This document shows, piece by piece, positions 1 through 10,135 of a stretch of DNA of 64,000 nt. Source of the stretch: Vibrio sp. 10N.286.49.B1 (lineage in GTDB: Bacteria; Pseudomonadota; Gammaproteobacteria; Enterobacterales; Vibrionaceae); the NCBI RefSeq assembly GCF_002873335.1, contig NZ_MCUW01000015.1, positions 135,018 through 199,017 of the forward strand. Reading direction: 5' to 3'. A program made the translations under genes and the position numbers. Position 1 is the stretch's first letter. Each line of letters starts with the position of its first letter. The notes beneath the pieces were generated by a model that was not told where the DNA came from, searched no databases, and saw only the letters and a program-made list of their open reading frames with translations.

Positions 1-21
1 AGGACCCAGGACCCAGGACCC
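1..21. repeat. Heptamer tandem repeat, AGGACCC x3
   Basis: The first 21 bases are three exact, head-to-tail copies of AGGACCC, ending two bases before the stop codon of the PhoH-family gene. The array may continue to the left of the window. No function is evident; it could be a replication-slippage tract or the end of a larger intergenic repeat. Confidence 0.8.
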
Positions 22-23
22 TG

Positions 24-1400
24 CTACAAATTTTCTTCCGCATATTCTGCCAATCGACTTCTCACCACGCCATTCAAATGAATGTTGGCACTGCCTGAAA
101 AGTTCTTAAACCGTTCAACCATATACGTTAATCCTGAAGTGACGGGCGTCAAATAATGAGAGTCGATTTGTGCGAGGTTCCCTGAGCAGACGATTTTTGT
201 CCCCTCGCCACAGCGAGTAATGATGGTCTTTATTTGAGAGGCTGTCAGGTTTTGGCATTCATCGAGCAATACAAAAGCATTTTGTATAGAGCGACCACGC
301 ATAAAGTTAATGGATTTAAATTGGATGTTGGCTTTATCGCAAATGTATTTTAGAGAGCCTTCTGTACAATGGTCGTGTTTATGCAGGGCCTCAAGTGTAT
401 CGGTGATAGCGGCCAACCATGGCATCATTTTCTCTTCTTCACTACCGGGAAGAAAACCAATGGATTCACCGATATCCGGGGTATTGCGCGTTACGATGAT
501 CTTATCAAACATACTACGCTCAATCGTCATTTCAAGAGCCGCGGCCATGGCGAGTAAGGTTTTACCACTACCGGCTGCACCCGTTAAGATGACGAGATCA
601 ATATCGGGATCAAGTAAGGCGTCCATCGCCATACCTTGGTAGATGTTTTTTGGTCGAATTCCCCAAGCCTGGCGAGTTAACATGCGCTCTTGGCTAAGGT
701 CTTTGATGGTGACATCCTCATCATGAAGGTCGGCAACTCGGCCCGCAAAGTCACTTTCTTCATCGATGATGTACTGATTGGCATAGGATGGATCGATGGC
801 GTGCTTTTCAAAGGTATGAAACGTTTTCCCACCTAATACGGCGGTTTCGACGTTATCAATACCGTCCCAAAATGCCCCGGGAACTTTTTGGAAACCTTTG
901 CTCAAATATTGGACATCATCGATGAGTTGATCGGTGCGATAGTCTTCAACATGCAAGACCCCAGCGCCTTTTGCTCGCAATCGCATGTTGATGTCTTTGG
1001 TGACTAAGATAATATCGCGCGGTGCCCGCTTGTTTTGCAAATAAAGCACCGCATTAAGGATTCGGTTATCCCCTTCTTTGTCGGCAAATGCCTTGAAGGT
1101 TTCTTGAAGCATATAGTCAGCGAGTATCGAAATGGTGCCTGTTGCTTGTTGATCATGAGAAAAAGGAATACCTTCGGATATTTCATCTGGCGTCGCATCT
1201 TTGAATATATTTTCAAGTGCACGAATAGCAACGCGGGCGTCACGAGCGACGTCTCGTTTGCTGTCTTTGATACGGTCGAGCTCTTCTAACACTGTCATCG
1301 GTATGACAACATCATGTTCTTTGAAAGAGTAGATAGCGAAGGGTTCGTGAAGAAGGATATTAGTGTCGAGAACAAAAAATTTACGGTCGGTGTCGCCCAT
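24..1400 (-). CDS. PhoH family protein: PIN domain plus PhoH-like ATPase
   Basis: The 458-residue protein joins an N-terminal PIN-type nuclease domain (acidic motif VLDTN near residue 10) to a PhoH-like P-loop ATPase. The Walker A motif GAAGSGKT lies near residues 274-281, and a Walker B-like LLDEC follows about 110 residues later. This PIN-PhoH architecture (YlaK/PhoH2 type) is known for RNA unwinding and cleavage, so a role in RNA metabolism is likely, but the substrate is not known. I chose the ATG at 1400 because AAGGAGA lies just upstream of it; an in-frame ATG 18 bases earlier lacks such a site. The gene is divergent from rapA. The family call is secure; the physiological role is inference. 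Confidence 0.9.
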   Translation of the reverse strand: MGDTDRKFFVLDTNILLHEPFAIYSFKEHDVVIPMTVLEELDRIKDSKRDVARDARVAIRALENIFKDATPDEISEGIPFSHDQQATGTISILADYMLQETFKAFADKEGDNRILNAVLYLQNKRAPRDIILVTKDINMRLRAKGAGVLHVEDYRTDQLIDDVQYLSKGFQKVPGAFWDGIDNVETAVLGGKTFHTFEKHAIDPSYANQYIIDEESDFAGRVADLHDEDVTIKDLSQERMLTRQAWGIRPKNIYQGMAMDALLDPDIDLVILTGAAGSGKTLLAMAAALEMTIERSMFDKIIVTRNTPDIGESIGFLPGSEEEKMMPWLAAITDTLEALHKHDHCTEGSLKYICDKANIQFKSINFMRGRSIQNAFVLLDECQNLTASQIKTIITRCGEGTKIVCSGNLAQIDSHYLTPVTSGLTYMVERFKNFSGSANIHLNGVVRSRLAEYAEENL

Positions 1401-1890
1401 AGAGTCTCCTTGTCGCATTCTGCGACTGTCCTGGCAAGTTGCTCACAGCTGAGACGAATCAGGCTTTGGATCCTCGCTGGCTCGTCTGTATTCACGGTGA
1501 GTCAACTTTGGTTGCTTCAATCAAAACAAAATCAGATTGAATCTCTTATCCTTGTATACGTTCAAAACATCAACTTTGGTTAACATTTATATAACGTTTA
1601 CATTTTGAGTATAAGCGAAAAAAATCACCTTACCGTTAACAAATGCCACTATTTTTTTTCAGTTTGATGTCAACGCGAATAAAACAAAAAAAAGTGCGCT
1701 TTTCCGTGCAATTGGCGTGACCTAAATCACGCCTTCAAGTAAGATTAGCGACCTTTCATCAAAGGGTAGAAATGCGCAATATTTGTGTCATCATCTACTA
1801 TTATTTGGGTGGTGTTATGTGCTCGATATTAATGCAGAGCTACCATCAAAATAACCGCAAAGACATCTAAAAGAGTGAGGTATTCGTTCT
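1401..1890. other. Intergenic region phoH/rapA with divergent promoters
   Basis: This gap of about 490 bases separates two divergent genes and must hold both promoters. It is AT-rich around 1580-1700 and contains one clear palindromic operator-like site at 1714-1733, listed separately. Short open frames here show no protein-like character. Confidence 0.6.
1714..1733. promoter_or_regulatory. CRP-like binding site upstream of rapA
   Basis: GGCGTGA and TCACGCC form a perfect 7-bp inverted repeat with a 6-bp spacer. The core GTGA-N6-TCAC matches the CRP consensus TGTGA-N6-TCACA. It lies about 160 bp upstream of the rapA start. Control by cAMP-CRP is inferred from the motif only. Confidence 0.6.
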
Positions 1891-4800
1891 ATGACATTTG
1901 CTTTAGGGCAGCGCTGGATTAGCGATACGGAAAGTGATTTAGGTTTGGGTACCATCGTCGCAATGGATGCGAGAACAGTATCAGTGATGTTTGCTGCATC
2001 AGAAGAAAATCGAGTTTATGCACGTAGTGATGCTCCGGTAACCCGAGTCATTTTTAATGTCGGCGATGTTATAGATAGCCAAGAAGGCTGGTCTTTAGAA
2101 GTTGCAGATGTGTCTGAAAATCAAGGTGTCTTGACGTACATGGGTACGCGACAAGATACGCAAGAAACAGACATTGCATTGCGTGAGATTTTTCTTAGCA
2201 ACCACATCCGTTTCAATAAGCCTCAGGATAAGTTATTTGCTGGTCAAATTGACCGCATGGACAATTTTGTGTTGCGTTATCGCGCATTGACTAATCAATA
2301 CCAGCAACATAAAAGCCCAATGCGCGGCCTTTGTGGAATGAGAGCTGGCCTGATTCCTCATCAACTCTTTATTGCTCATGAGGTCGGTCGTCGATACGCA
2401 CCTCGTGTACTATTAGCCGATGAAGTAGGACTGGGGAAAACAATTGAAGCCGGCATGATCATTCACCAACAGGTGTTATCGGGTCGCGCTGAACGTATTC
2501 TTATTGTGGTGCCAGAAACACTTCAACATCAATGGTTAGTTGAGATGATGCGTCGTTTCAATCTGCATTTCTCCATCTTTGATGAAGAGCGTTGTATTGA
2601 GGCATTTGCTGAGGCTGAAAACCCATTTGATACCCAACAATATGTCCTGTGCTCTCTCGATTTTTTACGTAAAAGTCGTAAGCGTTTTGAACAAGCGCTT
2701 GAGGGTGAGTGGGATCTACTCGTTGTTGATGAAGCGCACCATTTAGAATGGAGCCAAGACAAACCAAGCCGACAATATCAAGTCATTGAGGCATTGGCAG
2801 AGCAAACGCCGGGCGTTCTATTGCTCACCGCAACACCTGAGCAATTGGGGCGTGAAAGTCATTTTGCACGTTTACGCTTGCTCGACTCAGATCGCTTCTT
2901 TGACTACGACGCATTTGTTAAAGAAGAAGACCAATACGCGCCGGTAGCAGATGCCGTTACGGCATTATTTTCTGGTGAAAAACTGGCGAATGAAGCTAAG
3001 AATCAAATTACAGAATTATTGTCAGAACAAGACGCAGAGCCATTATTTAATGTGCTCGAGAGCGCCGCGGATGACACCGAGAAAGCCATTGCACGTCAAG
3101 AGCTTATTGATAATTTGATGGATCGCCATGGTACTGGGCGAGTATTGTTCCGAAATACGCGTGCTGCCATCAAAGGTTTTCCGACACGTAATGTCAACCT
3201 AGTTCCGATGCCGATCCCTCAGCAGTACACAACCTCTATGCGAGTGTCTGGCATGATCGGTGGCAAAATGGCACCTGAAGCTCGCGCAATGAAGATGCTG
3301 TATCCAGAAGAAATCTTCCAAGAATTTGAAGGCGAAGATTCTAGTTGGTGGCAGTTTGATTCACGTGTGAATTGGTTGATTGATAAGATCCAAGCCAAAC
3401 GTAGCGAGAAAATTCTAGTGATCGCTTCACGCTCAAGCACTGCGTTGCAACTTGAACAAGCTCTTCGTGAGCGAGAAGGCATTCGTGCTACGGTATTCCA
3501 CGAAGGCATGTCAATTTTAGAGCGCGATAAAGCCGCTGCTTATTTTGCACAAGAAGAAGGTGGGGCTCAGGTTCTTATCTGTAGCGAAATAGGCTCGGAA
3601 GGTCGTAACTTCCAGTTCGCTAATCAATTAGTGATGTTTGACCTGCCTTTCAACCCAGATTTGTTAGAGCAGCGTATAGGGCGCCTAGACCGTATTGGTC
3701 AAAGCCGCGATATTGATGTGCATGTTCCTTATCTTGAAGGGACATCGCAAGCGATTCTTGCGCGTTGGTTTGATGAAGGCTTGAATGCCTTTGCTGAGAC
3801 GTGCCCAACAGGCCGCATGGTCTACGATCGTTATCAGGACGCCATCGTTAATATGCTGGCATCGGGTGATGTGACTGAGTTAGACGAGGTCATTGAAGGA
3901 TCTCGACACTATAATCAAGAGCTGAAACACGAGCTAGAACAAGGGCGAGATCGTCTATTAGAGATGCACTCTAATGGTGGTGAGGCCGCGCAAAAAATTG
4001 CGGATGACATCATGGCAACCGATGGTGACACCAATCTGGTTACTTTTGCTTTGAGCTTGTTTGATACCATTGGGCTGAACCAAGATGACAAAGGTGAAAA
4101 TGCCCTTGTTGTCACACCGTCTGAGCATATGATGGTACCGAGTTACCCAGGTTTGCCTTATGAAGGGGCGACGATCACCTTCGATCGTGATACGGCGTTA
4201 TCTCGTGAAGACATGAATTTCATTAGTTGGGAGCACCCAATGATCCAAGGTGGCATTGACTTGGTGATGAGTGAGGGGGTGGGCGCGTGTGCTGTGTCTT
4301 TGTTGAAGAACAAGGCGTTGCCTGTCGGAACGATTTTACTTGAACTGGTTTACGTGGTTGATGCTCAAGCACCGAAACGCAGTGGTATCAGTCGTTTCTT
4401 GCCGCCGGCTCCGATCCGACTCATGATTGATGGCCGTGGTAACGATTTATCTGCTCAGGTCGAGTTTGAGGGCTTCAACCGTCAGCTCAGCCCGGTAAAC
4501 CGTCATCTTGCGAGCAAGCTGGTGACCTCGGTGCAGGCAGAGGTAGTACGCCTAATTGAAACCGGCAACGGTATGGTTGAATCTAAACTGACCGCAGCGA
4601 AAGAAGAAGCACACAAATCGATGTACAGCAGTTTGAATGGTGAGTTGGAACGCTTGCAGGCGCTTAAAGCGGTGAACCCAAACATTCGTGATGAAGAAAT
4701 TGAAGCGATTGATGCTCAAATTAAAGCATTGGATGGTTATATTAATAACGCTCAGCTTCAGCTAGATTCACTGCGTCTTATTGTTGTGAGTCATAACTAA
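1891..4800 (+). CDS. rapA: RNA polymerase-associated ATPase RapA
   Basis: This 969-residue Swi2/Snf2-family ATPase binds RNA polymerase and promotes its recycling after transcription. The N-terminal Tudor-like region begins [19 protein letters not shown], as in RapA. The ATPase part shows Walker [10 protein letters not shown] near residue 175, the DEAH box [10 protein letters not shown] near residue 280, and a helicase C-terminal half with the motif [11 protein letters not shown]. The length matches E. coli RapA (968 residues). It is monocistronic, with a GAGTGAGG ribosome-binding site and a stem-loop 60 bases after the stop. A CRP-like site lies upstream. Confidence 0.97.
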   Translation: MTFALGQRWISDTESDLGLGTIVAMDARTVSVMFAASEENRVYARSDAPVTRVIFNVGDVIDSQEGWSLEVADVSENQGVLTYMGTRQDTQETDIALREIFLSNHIRFNKPQDKLFAGQIDRMDNFVLRYRALTNQYQQHKSPMRGLCGMRAGLIPHQLFIAHEVGRRYAPRVLLADEVGLGKTIEAGMIIHQQVLSGRAERILIVVPETLQHQWLVEMMRRFNLHFSIFDEERCIEAFAEAENPFDTQQYVLCSLDFLRKSRKRFEQALEGEWDLLVVDEAHHLEWSQDKPSRQYQVIEALAEQTPGVLLLTATPEQLGRESHFARLRLLDSDRFFDYDAFVKEEDQYAPVADAVTALFSGEKLANEAKNQITELLSEQDAEPLFNVLESAADDTEKAIARQELIDNLMDRHGTGRVLFRNTRAAIKGFPTRNVNLVPMPIPQQYTTSMRVSGMIGGKMAPEARAMKMLYPEEIFQEFEGEDSSWWQFDSRVNWLIDKIQAKRSEKILVIASRSSTALQLEQALREREGIRATVFHEGMSILERDKAAAYFAQEEGGAQVLICSEIGSEGRNFQFANQLVMFDLPFNPDLLEQRIGRLDRIGQSRDIDVHVPYLEGTSQAILARWFDEGLNAFAETCPTGRMVYDRYQDAIVNMLASGDVTELDEVIEGSRHYNQELKHELEQGRDRLLEMHSNGGEAAQKIADDIMATDGDTNLVTFALSLFDTIGLNQDDKGENALVVTPSEHMMVPSYPGLPYEGATITFDRDTALSREDMNFISWEHPMIQGGIDLVMSEGVGACAVSLLKNKALPVGTILLELVYVVDAQAPKRSGISRFLPPAPIRLMIDGRGNDLSAQVEFEGFNRQLSPVNRHLASKLVTSVQAEVVRLIETGNGMVESKLTAAKEEAHKSMYSSLNGELERLQALKAVNPNIRDEEIEAIDAQIKALDGYINNAQLQLDSLRLIVVSHN

Positions 4801-4857
4801 CGCTTAGTCAGCATAATGCGATGCTAAGGCGGCGCTGTGTATTTTTGGCTTTGTTAA

Positions 4858-4891
4858 AATGAAGGTAAACTGTAAAAGGTTTACCTTCATT
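4858..4891 (+). terminator. Stem-loop after rapA
   Basis: A perfect 13-bp stem (4858-4870 with 4879-4891) encloses an 8-base loop, 57 bases past the rapA stop. The 3' flank is only weakly T-rich, so termination may be partial. It lies just before rluA. Confidence 0.6.
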
Positions 4892-4923
4892 TATATCTAT
4901 CCCTTTTTGTTTTGGTATCCACT

Positions 4924-5661
4924 ATGGCTATGATCAGCTACACCCCCCCCACTGACCCTTGGATTGACATTGTCTATGAGGACGAGGATATCCTTGCCGT
5001 GAACAAACCATCAGGGTTGTTATCGGTACCAGGACGAGCAGAAGAACATTACGACAGCATGTGGAGTCGCTTACATGCCGAGTACCCTGATATTCAGGTG
5101 GTACACCGCTTAGACATGTCAACTTCTGGGTTGATGTTGTTGGCAAAAAACAAACCGGCAGAGCGGTCAATTAAGAAGCAATTTCAATACCGACTCACTC
5201 ACAAGGTGTATTATGCACGCGTTTGGGGAACCCCAGAAAACAGTCAGGGCCTGATTGATGAGCCGTTAATCTGTGATTGGCCAAATAGGCCAAGGCAGAA
5301 AGTCTGTTATCAAGATGGAAAGCCATCGCAGACGTATTACCAAGTGGTTGAGGTTGAAGATAAAACCAGTATTGTTCGCTTGTTTCCTATCACGGGTCGC
5401 TCCCATCAACTGCGTGTTCATTTATTGGCAATTGGGCATCCGATTGTGGGTGATGAATTTTACGCACATGAGGAAGCGATGCAGTTCTCAGAGACGTTGG
5501 GTCTACATGCCAGTGAGCTCTCCTTCTATCATCCAGAGAACTTAGAGCTGACGACTCTCTTTGTGCCTTGTGATTTTTACCCTCAAGCGACGGAAATGGT
5601 GATTGAACACTTTGACCCCGCACCGGTTTTACCGGATTATAAGACATTGCCTAAATGCTAA
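4924..5661 (+). CDS. rluA: Dual-specificity rRNA/tRNA pseudouridine synthase RluA
   Basis: RluA converts U746 of 23S rRNA and U32 of several tRNAs to pseudouridine. The protein is 245 residues and carries the family catalytic motif VHRLDMSTSG, in which the Asp is the nucleophile, near residue 65, and the later motif GRSHQLRVHL. There is no S4 domain, which fits RluA rather than RluC/RluD. I chose the ATG at 4924; an in-frame TTG at 4912 would add four residues and neither start has a strong ribosome-binding site. The dehydrogenase gene follows after 46 bases, so the two are probably co-transcribed. Confidence 0.93.
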   Translation: MAMISYTPPTDPWIDIVYEDEDILAVNKPSGLLSVPGRAEEHYDSMWSRLHAEYPDIQVVHRLDMSTSGLMLLAKNKPAERSIKKQFQYRLTHKVYYARVWGTPENSQGLIDEPLICDWPNRPRQKVCYQDGKPSQTYYQVVEVEDKTSIVRLFPITGRSHQLRVHLLAIGHPIVGDEFYAHEEAMQFSETLGLHASELSFYHPENLELTTLFVPCDFYPQATEMVIEHFDPAPVLPDYKTLPKC

Positions 5662-5707
5662 TACGGCCATAACAGTGTTGTCGGTCGTTGCTATTCGAGG
5701 AAAACCA

Positions 5708-6700
5708 ATGGCCGATAATCATCACTTGTTCGATACTAATACGCGAACTAGGATCGTATTTTTAGATCGCGACACGATACCTGCACATATTTCTATTTCT
5801 TCTCCATCGTTCCCGCATCAGTGGGTGTCATACCCTGAAACAGAATTGCCAGATCTGGTAGAGCGCATTGCCGATGCCGATATTATCGTCACGAATAAGG
5901 TATCCCTTAGCGCTGACGATTTATCCTGTGCGCAAAAGGTTAAGCACATCGCCGTCACCGCAACAGGCGTGAATAATATCGATTTAGCGTATTGTCAGTC
6001 TCGCGGGATCAGCGTGTCGAATATTCAAGGTTATGCGACACGTTCCGTACCAGAGCATGTTATTGCATTGCTGTTTACTTTGTTTAGAAACCTTCCTGCT
6101 TATCACAATGATATCGCTCAGGGTGAATGGCAAAAACAGGGTAAGTTCTGTTTTTTTACTCACCCAATTCAAGATGTAGCTGGAGCAACACTGGGTATCA
6201 TTGGTTCAGGCGCATTAGGTCAGGCAACCGCCAAATTGGCAAGCGCTATAGGGATGAAGGTTATCTTTTCTGAGCGAAAAAATGCGCCAACTACGCGTCA
6301 GGGGTATGTGGATTTTGAAACGGTTTTGCGACAATCCGATGCGGTGTGTTTGCTGTGCCCTTTGACGGAACTTACTCAGGGTCTAATTGCTGAAAATGAA
6401 CTCGCGTTAATGAAGTCGTCAGCGGTACTAATCAACACCGGGCGGGGAGGTTTAGTGGATGAACAAGCCTTGGTGGAGGCTCTTATTGCAGGGAGTATCG
6501 CGGGGGCTGGTGTGGATGTCTTTACGCAAGAGCCAGCATTACCGAGTAATCCTCTTATTGCCAATATACACTTGCCGAATTTAGTGTTGACGCCGCATGT
6601 TGCGTGGGGAAGTGATTCTTCTATCCAGCGACTCTGCGACATACTCATTGAGAATATAGACGCTTTTTGGCAAGGAAAAACCACCAATCATGTGGTTTAG
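5708..6700 (+). CDS. D-2-hydroxyacid dehydrogenase
   Basis: The protein (330 residues) is an NAD(P)-dependent D-isomer-specific 2-hydroxyacid dehydrogenase. The dinucleotide-binding motif GIIGSGALGQA is near residue 160, followed by the family signatures NTGRGGLVDEQAL and the catalytic-His region PHVAWGS. The closest family by eye is glycerate/hydroxypyruvate-type dehydrogenase, but the substrate cannot be told from sequence. The start at 5708 has CGAGGA 7 bases upstream; the reading frame stays open for 35 codons more and overlaps rluA, but that extension lacks family character. It ends before a strong terminator shared with the convergent uspA gene. Confidence 0.9.
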   Translation: MADNHHLFDTNTRTRIVFLDRDTIPAHISISSPSFPHQWVSYPETELPDLVERIADADIIVTNKVSLSADDLSCAQKVKHIAVTATGVNNIDLAYCQSRGISVSNIQGYATRSVPEHVIALLFTLFRNLPAYHNDIAQGEWQKQGKFCFFTHPIQDVAGATLGIIGSGALGQATAKLASAIGMKVIFSERKNAPTTRQGYVDFETVLRQSDAVCLLCPLTELTQGLIAENELALMKSSAVLINTGRGGLVDEQALVEALIAGSIAGAGVDVFTQEPALPSNPLIANIHLPNLVLTPHVAWGSDSSIQRLCDILIENIDAFWQGKTTNHVV

Positions 6701-6719
6701 TGAATAAGCTTGCAAATAG

Positions 6720-6748
6720 AAAAGGTAGCCTAAGGCTACCTTTTCTTC
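6720..6748. terminator. Bidirectional terminator, dehydrogenase/uspA
   Basis: An 11-bp stem AAAAGGTAGCC / GGCTACCTTTT with a 3-base TAA loop lies between convergent genes. A/T runs on both sides allow termination in both directions. Confidence 0.85.
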
Positions 6749-6786
6749 ATTACATGGTTGATGACAACGGTGGGAATGATTGTCAA

Positions 6787-7227
6787 TTAATCAGACTGTG
6801 GTTTCACAACTAAGACATTAATTGGTGAGTTTTGTACGACCTTACTCGCCACGGAACCTAAAACGACTTTATCGATCTTTGAGCGTTTATGGCTTGGCAT
6901 AACAATCAAGTCTGCACCTAACCGTTCTGCATAATCTAAGATGGTTGCATAAGGCTTGCCTTCAGCAACGTGGACTTTAAAGATCACTTCATCGTCAATA
7001 TGTTGATTAGCGAACGCTTTTAGCTGTGCCTTCACGTCGCTCTTCATCTTGGCAGCGGCATCTTTGGGAAAATAAGTGGCCACCATCGACATGTGAATGC
7101 CTGGCAGTACATTGAGAATATGAATCTCAGCGTTTGAATGCTTGGCGTGCCAGACCGCAATCTCGACGGCTTTATCAGAAAAGCCTTTATCATTTAGATC
7201 GACAGGAACAAGGATTTGTTTATACAT
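6787..7227 (-). CDS. Universal stress protein, UspA family
   Basis: The 146-residue protein is a single Usp domain, starting MYKQILVPVDLND with the typical first beta strand and conserved Asp. The C-terminal nucleotide region reads VMPSHKRSKID...LGSVASKVV, closer to the UspF/UspG group than to UspA; the first glycine of the ATP motif is replaced by Pro/Ser. The gene lies 81 bases downstream of the TRAP permease on the same strand. A UspA-like protein (TeaD) is encoded beside the TeaABC TRAP transporter of Halomonas and regulates it, so a similar accessory role is plausible here, but only inferred. Confidence 0.92.
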   Translation of the reverse strand: MYKQILVPVDLNDKGFSDKAVEIAVWHAKHSNAEIHILNVLPGIHMSMVATYFPKDAAAKMKSDVKAQLKAFANQHIDDEVIFKVHVAEGKPYATILDYAERLGADLIVMPSHKRSKIDKVVLGSVASKVVQNSPINVLVVKPQSD

Positions 7228-7276
7228 GTGATTTCTCTTCTTAATTCACGCGAGGTGAGGTCGCTTTATCCTTTTT

Positions 7277-7301
7277 AAGGCTCCACCACATGTGGAGCCT
7301 T
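7277..7301. other. Intercistronic hairpin, TRAP permease/uspA
   Basis: A perfect 10-bp stem (7277-7286 with 7292-7301) with a 5-base loop lies just after the permease stop codon. On the coding (minus) strand the stem is followed by A residues, not T residues, so it is not a typical intrinsic terminator in that direction. It may stabilise or separate the permease message from uspA. Confidence 0.6.
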
Positions 7302-7308
7302 ATCCGTC

Positions 7309-9888
7309 TTATGCGCTCAATGCTTCCCTACGAGCACGACGTTGTTGGTTCATGGCCATCGCAAGCAGGATGAGTAGGGCTGGAACAAACATCCACTCTT
7401 TCATTGGACGCTCTGCATCCTGGACAATGGATTTGATTTCCCAATCAAAATCTAAACCAGATGCCTCAGCTGGGCTGCCAAACTCCACCATATCGATGAT
7501 CATTTTACCGTCGTTTTCTGTCAGCATTAGGCCCATTGAAGCAATGCGATCTTCTGCTGTTACTGCGTCATCTTCAAATGGTAAACGTACCGCCTTCTCG
7601 AGGTATTTTCCCTCTAGCGTTTCACCTGCCACTCTTAATTCGATGGATTGTCCAACATTCAACGTCTTAGTGATTTGCGCTATCTCAACTCCTGGTGAGA
7701 AAACCTTGGCTGGATAGATCATATCCCACCAAAAACCTGGGCGGAAGAAGGTAAATGTTAAGACCAGCAGTAATACTGTTTCCCACCACTTATTTTTGGT
7801 GAACCACCATCCTTGCGTCGCTGCCGAGAATATCAGCATGGCTATAATGGAAGAAATCACCGTCAATGCGAGGTGCCACCAAGAATCAATTCCCATTAAT
7901 AATAATTGAGTATTGAAGATGAACATAAAGGGTAAAATGGCGGTACGAATATCGTACATAAAGCCTTGAATACCGGTTCTTATTGGATCCGATTTAGCGA
8001 TGGCTGCAGCAGCAAATGCGGCAAGTCCAACTGGCGGTGTATCATCGGCTAAAATACCGAAGTAGAACACAAAGAGGTGAACGGCAATTAATGGGATAAT
8101 TAGCCCGTGTGCGGCACCGAGGGTAACAATCACGGGAGCCATCAGCGTGGATACGACAATGTAGTTGGCCGTCGTTGGCAATCCCATCCCCAAGATAAGA
8201 CTGATAACCGCGGTAAACAACAACATAAGAATGATGCTGCCGCCTGATATAAACTCAACAAAATCAGTCATGACAAGGCCAATGCCCGTCAGTGTTACGA
8301 CGCCAACCACGATACCCGCTGCCGCTGTCGCCACACCAATGCCTATCATGTTACGCGCACCGGATACCAAGCTCTCAGCAAGATCATTAAAGCCGACTTT
8401 TGTTTGCTGTGCGACGTCACCGGATTGACTCATTAGTGCAATGAGAGGACGTTGGGTGATGAGAATAAAGATCATGAACACGGTTGCCCAAAAGGCGGAT
8501 AGGCCCGGAGAAAAGCGTTCGACCGTCAAGCACCATACCAAAACTACAATCGGTAATAAGAAGTGAAGACCTGACTTAATGGTTGGTCCCGGATCGGGTA
8601 CTTCTGTTAACTCTGCATCTATATTCATTCCGCCTTCTTTGGCATAGCGAGCGGAAATTCGTAATAGGGCCACGTAAGAGATCAGTAAGGCTACACCGAC
8701 GATAGGCGTTGCGGCTTCACCAAAGACGCCTTTAGTCCAACCCACACCGTAGTAGACCGCGGCGCTGATAACACATAAGCCGAGTATTGTGCCAGTAAAC
8801 GACAAGAGGCTTTGTACCAAGGTAGGATTATGACGACGCGGTAATCCGGTCATGCCTGCTTTACAAGCTTCTAGGTGAACAATGTAAATTAAGGCGATGT
8901 AAGAAATAAGAGCAGGAAGCAAGGCTGCTTTGATGACTTCAACGTAGGAGATGCCCACATACTCGACCATCAAGAAGGCCGCGGCTCCCATAATTGGTGG
9001 AGTAAGCTGACCGTTGGTCGAGGCTGCCACTTCGACTGCACCCGCTTTGGTTCCAGGGAAGCCAACACGCTTCATGAGAGGGATAGTGAATGTACCCGTG
9101 GTCACAACATTGGCAATGGATGAACCAGAAACCAGCCCTGATAGACCCGACGCAACAACGGCGGCTTTTGCTGGACCACCACGCATGTGTCCTAGCAGAG
9201 AAAAGGCGACTTTTATAAAATAAGCCCCTGCGCCAGCACGTTCTAGCATGGCTCCAAAGAGTACAAACAAGAAGACAAATGAGGTAGACACGCCAAGTGC
9301 AACACCAAATACACCTTCAGTGGTGAGCCAGAGGTGTGACATGGCTTTATTTAGGCTTGCTCCTTTGTGAGCGATAACGTCAGGCATGTGTGGACCACCA
9401 AACGTATACAGCAGAAATACAGCGGCAACCACCATAAGAGGTGGCCCTAATGCACGTCGTGTCGCCTCAAGTAATAGGATCATTCCAGTGACGGCTGCCA
9501 CAATATCCATGGTTGTAGGCGCACCAGAGCGCTCAGCAAGCTGGGTATAAAATAAATAGATGTAGGCGGCAGAAAAGCTACCTAGTAGTGCTAACACCCA
9601 ATCTACAGCAGGAATGCGATCTCTTGGTGATGATTTCATCGCAGGGTAAGCCGTGAATGCGAGGAAGATAGCAAACGTCAGGTGTATTGAGCGTGCCTCA
9701 GTGTCGTTTAGGACAGCAAAGTTGAAAATAAATGGTAGCGGAGAGGCGTACCAAAGCTGAAAAAGTGACCAACATAGTGGAACAAACCAGAGGATTTTTG
9801 CTGGTATTCCTTGAGGGCTTCGCGCTCCGGTATCGGATTGTGCGACCATTTCCTGCACATCTTGCGACGGTTGTGATGTCTGCGTCAT
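7309..9888 (-). CDS. TRAP transporter permease, fused 4TM/12TM (TAXI type)
   Basis: This 859-residue membrane protein fuses the small (DctQ-like, 4TM) and large (DctM-like, 12TM) TRAP subunits, as is usual in TAXI-type TRAP systems. Many hydrophobic segments run from residue 30 to about 740. The region GPAKAAVVASGLSGLVSGSS and the later GMGLPTTANYI are DctM family signatures. The last 140 residues are more polar and look like the DUF3394-type C-terminal extension found in some fused permeases, ending with a further hydrophobic helix. It imports a substrate, probably an organic acid, using an ion gradient with the binding protein encoded upstream. Substrate unknown. Confidence 0.93.
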   Translation of the reverse strand: MTQTSQPSQDVQEMVAQSDTGARSPQGIPAKILWFVPLCWSLFQLWYASPLPFIFNFAVLNDTEARSIHLTFAIFLAFTAYPAMKSSPRDRIPAVDWVLALLGSFSAAYIYLFYTQLAERSGAPTTMDIVAAVTGMILLLEATRRALGPPLMVVAAVFLLYTFGGPHMPDVIAHKGASLNKAMSHLWLTTEGVFGVALGVSTSFVFLFVLFGAMLERAGAGAYFIKVAFSLLGHMRGGPAKAAVVASGLSGLVSGSSIANVVTTGTFTIPLMKRVGFPGTKAGAVEVAASTNGQLTPPIMGAAAFLMVEYVGISYVEVIKAALLPALISYIALIYIVHLEACKAGMTGLPRRHNPTLVQSLLSFTGTILGLCVISAAVYYGVGWTKGVFGEAATPIVGVALLISYVALLRISARYAKEGGMNIDAELTEVPDPGPTIKSGLHFLLPIVVLVWCLTVERFSPGLSAFWATVFMIFILITQRPLIALMSQSGDVAQQTKVGFNDLAESLVSGARNMIGIGVATAAAGIVVGVVTLTGIGLVMTDFVEFISGGSIILMLLFTAVISLILGMGLPTTANYIVVSTLMAPVIVTLGAAHGLIIPLIAVHLFVFYFGILADDTPPVGLAAFAAAAIAKSDPIRTGIQGFMYDIRTAILPFMFIFNTQLLLMGIDSWWHLALTVISSIIAMLIFSAATQGWWFTKNKWWETVLLLVLTFTFFRPGFWWDMIYPAKVFSPGVEIAQITKTLNVGQSIELRVAGETLEGKYLEKAVRLPFEDDAVTAEDRIASMGLMLTENDGKMIIDMVEFGSPAEASGLDFDWEIKSIVQDAERPMKEWMFVPALLILLAMAMNQQRRARREALSA

Positions 9889-10103
9889 GTACTTTATCCT
9901 TTATTATTAATGGTCCAATGTTTCCCAACAACGGATTAAAACCATAATTCGCATTTAACAGTGTAGTCAATGTCTGCGAAGGAATGGTTGTTGTTGTGTT
10001 TAGTTTGGCTCGAAAATCGTGGGCTGTGAACGGTGAGCCCAAATAGCCTCACCAGATAAGAAAATCTGGTGTCTGTTAAGTCTTTGTATATGGTCTAGAA
10101 AGT

Positions 10104-10128
10104 AGTAGGGAAGCAATGCTTCCCTACT
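10104..10128 (-). other. Stem-loop between TAXI binding protein and permease
   Basis: An 11-bp stem AGTAGGGAAGC / GCTTCCCTACT with a 3-base loop lies 8 bases past the binding-protein stop codon. A second 8-bp hairpin (CACCAGAT/ATCTGGTG) follows at 10050-10071. Such hairpins often protect the upstream message or give partial termination, so that binding protein is made in excess over permease; that role is inferred. Confidence 0.65.
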
Positions 10129-10135
10129 CGGTATG

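Noticed and set aside
310..642. Open frames on the plus strand across the PhoH gene (e.g. 110 codons)
   Set aside because: They run antisense to a well-supported gene and look like shadow frames; no ribosome-binding site or family match.
5603..5707. 35-residue N-terminal extension of the D-2-hydroxyacid dehydrogenase
   Set aside because: It overlaps rluA, lacks family similarity, and the ATG at 5708 has a clear ribosome-binding site.
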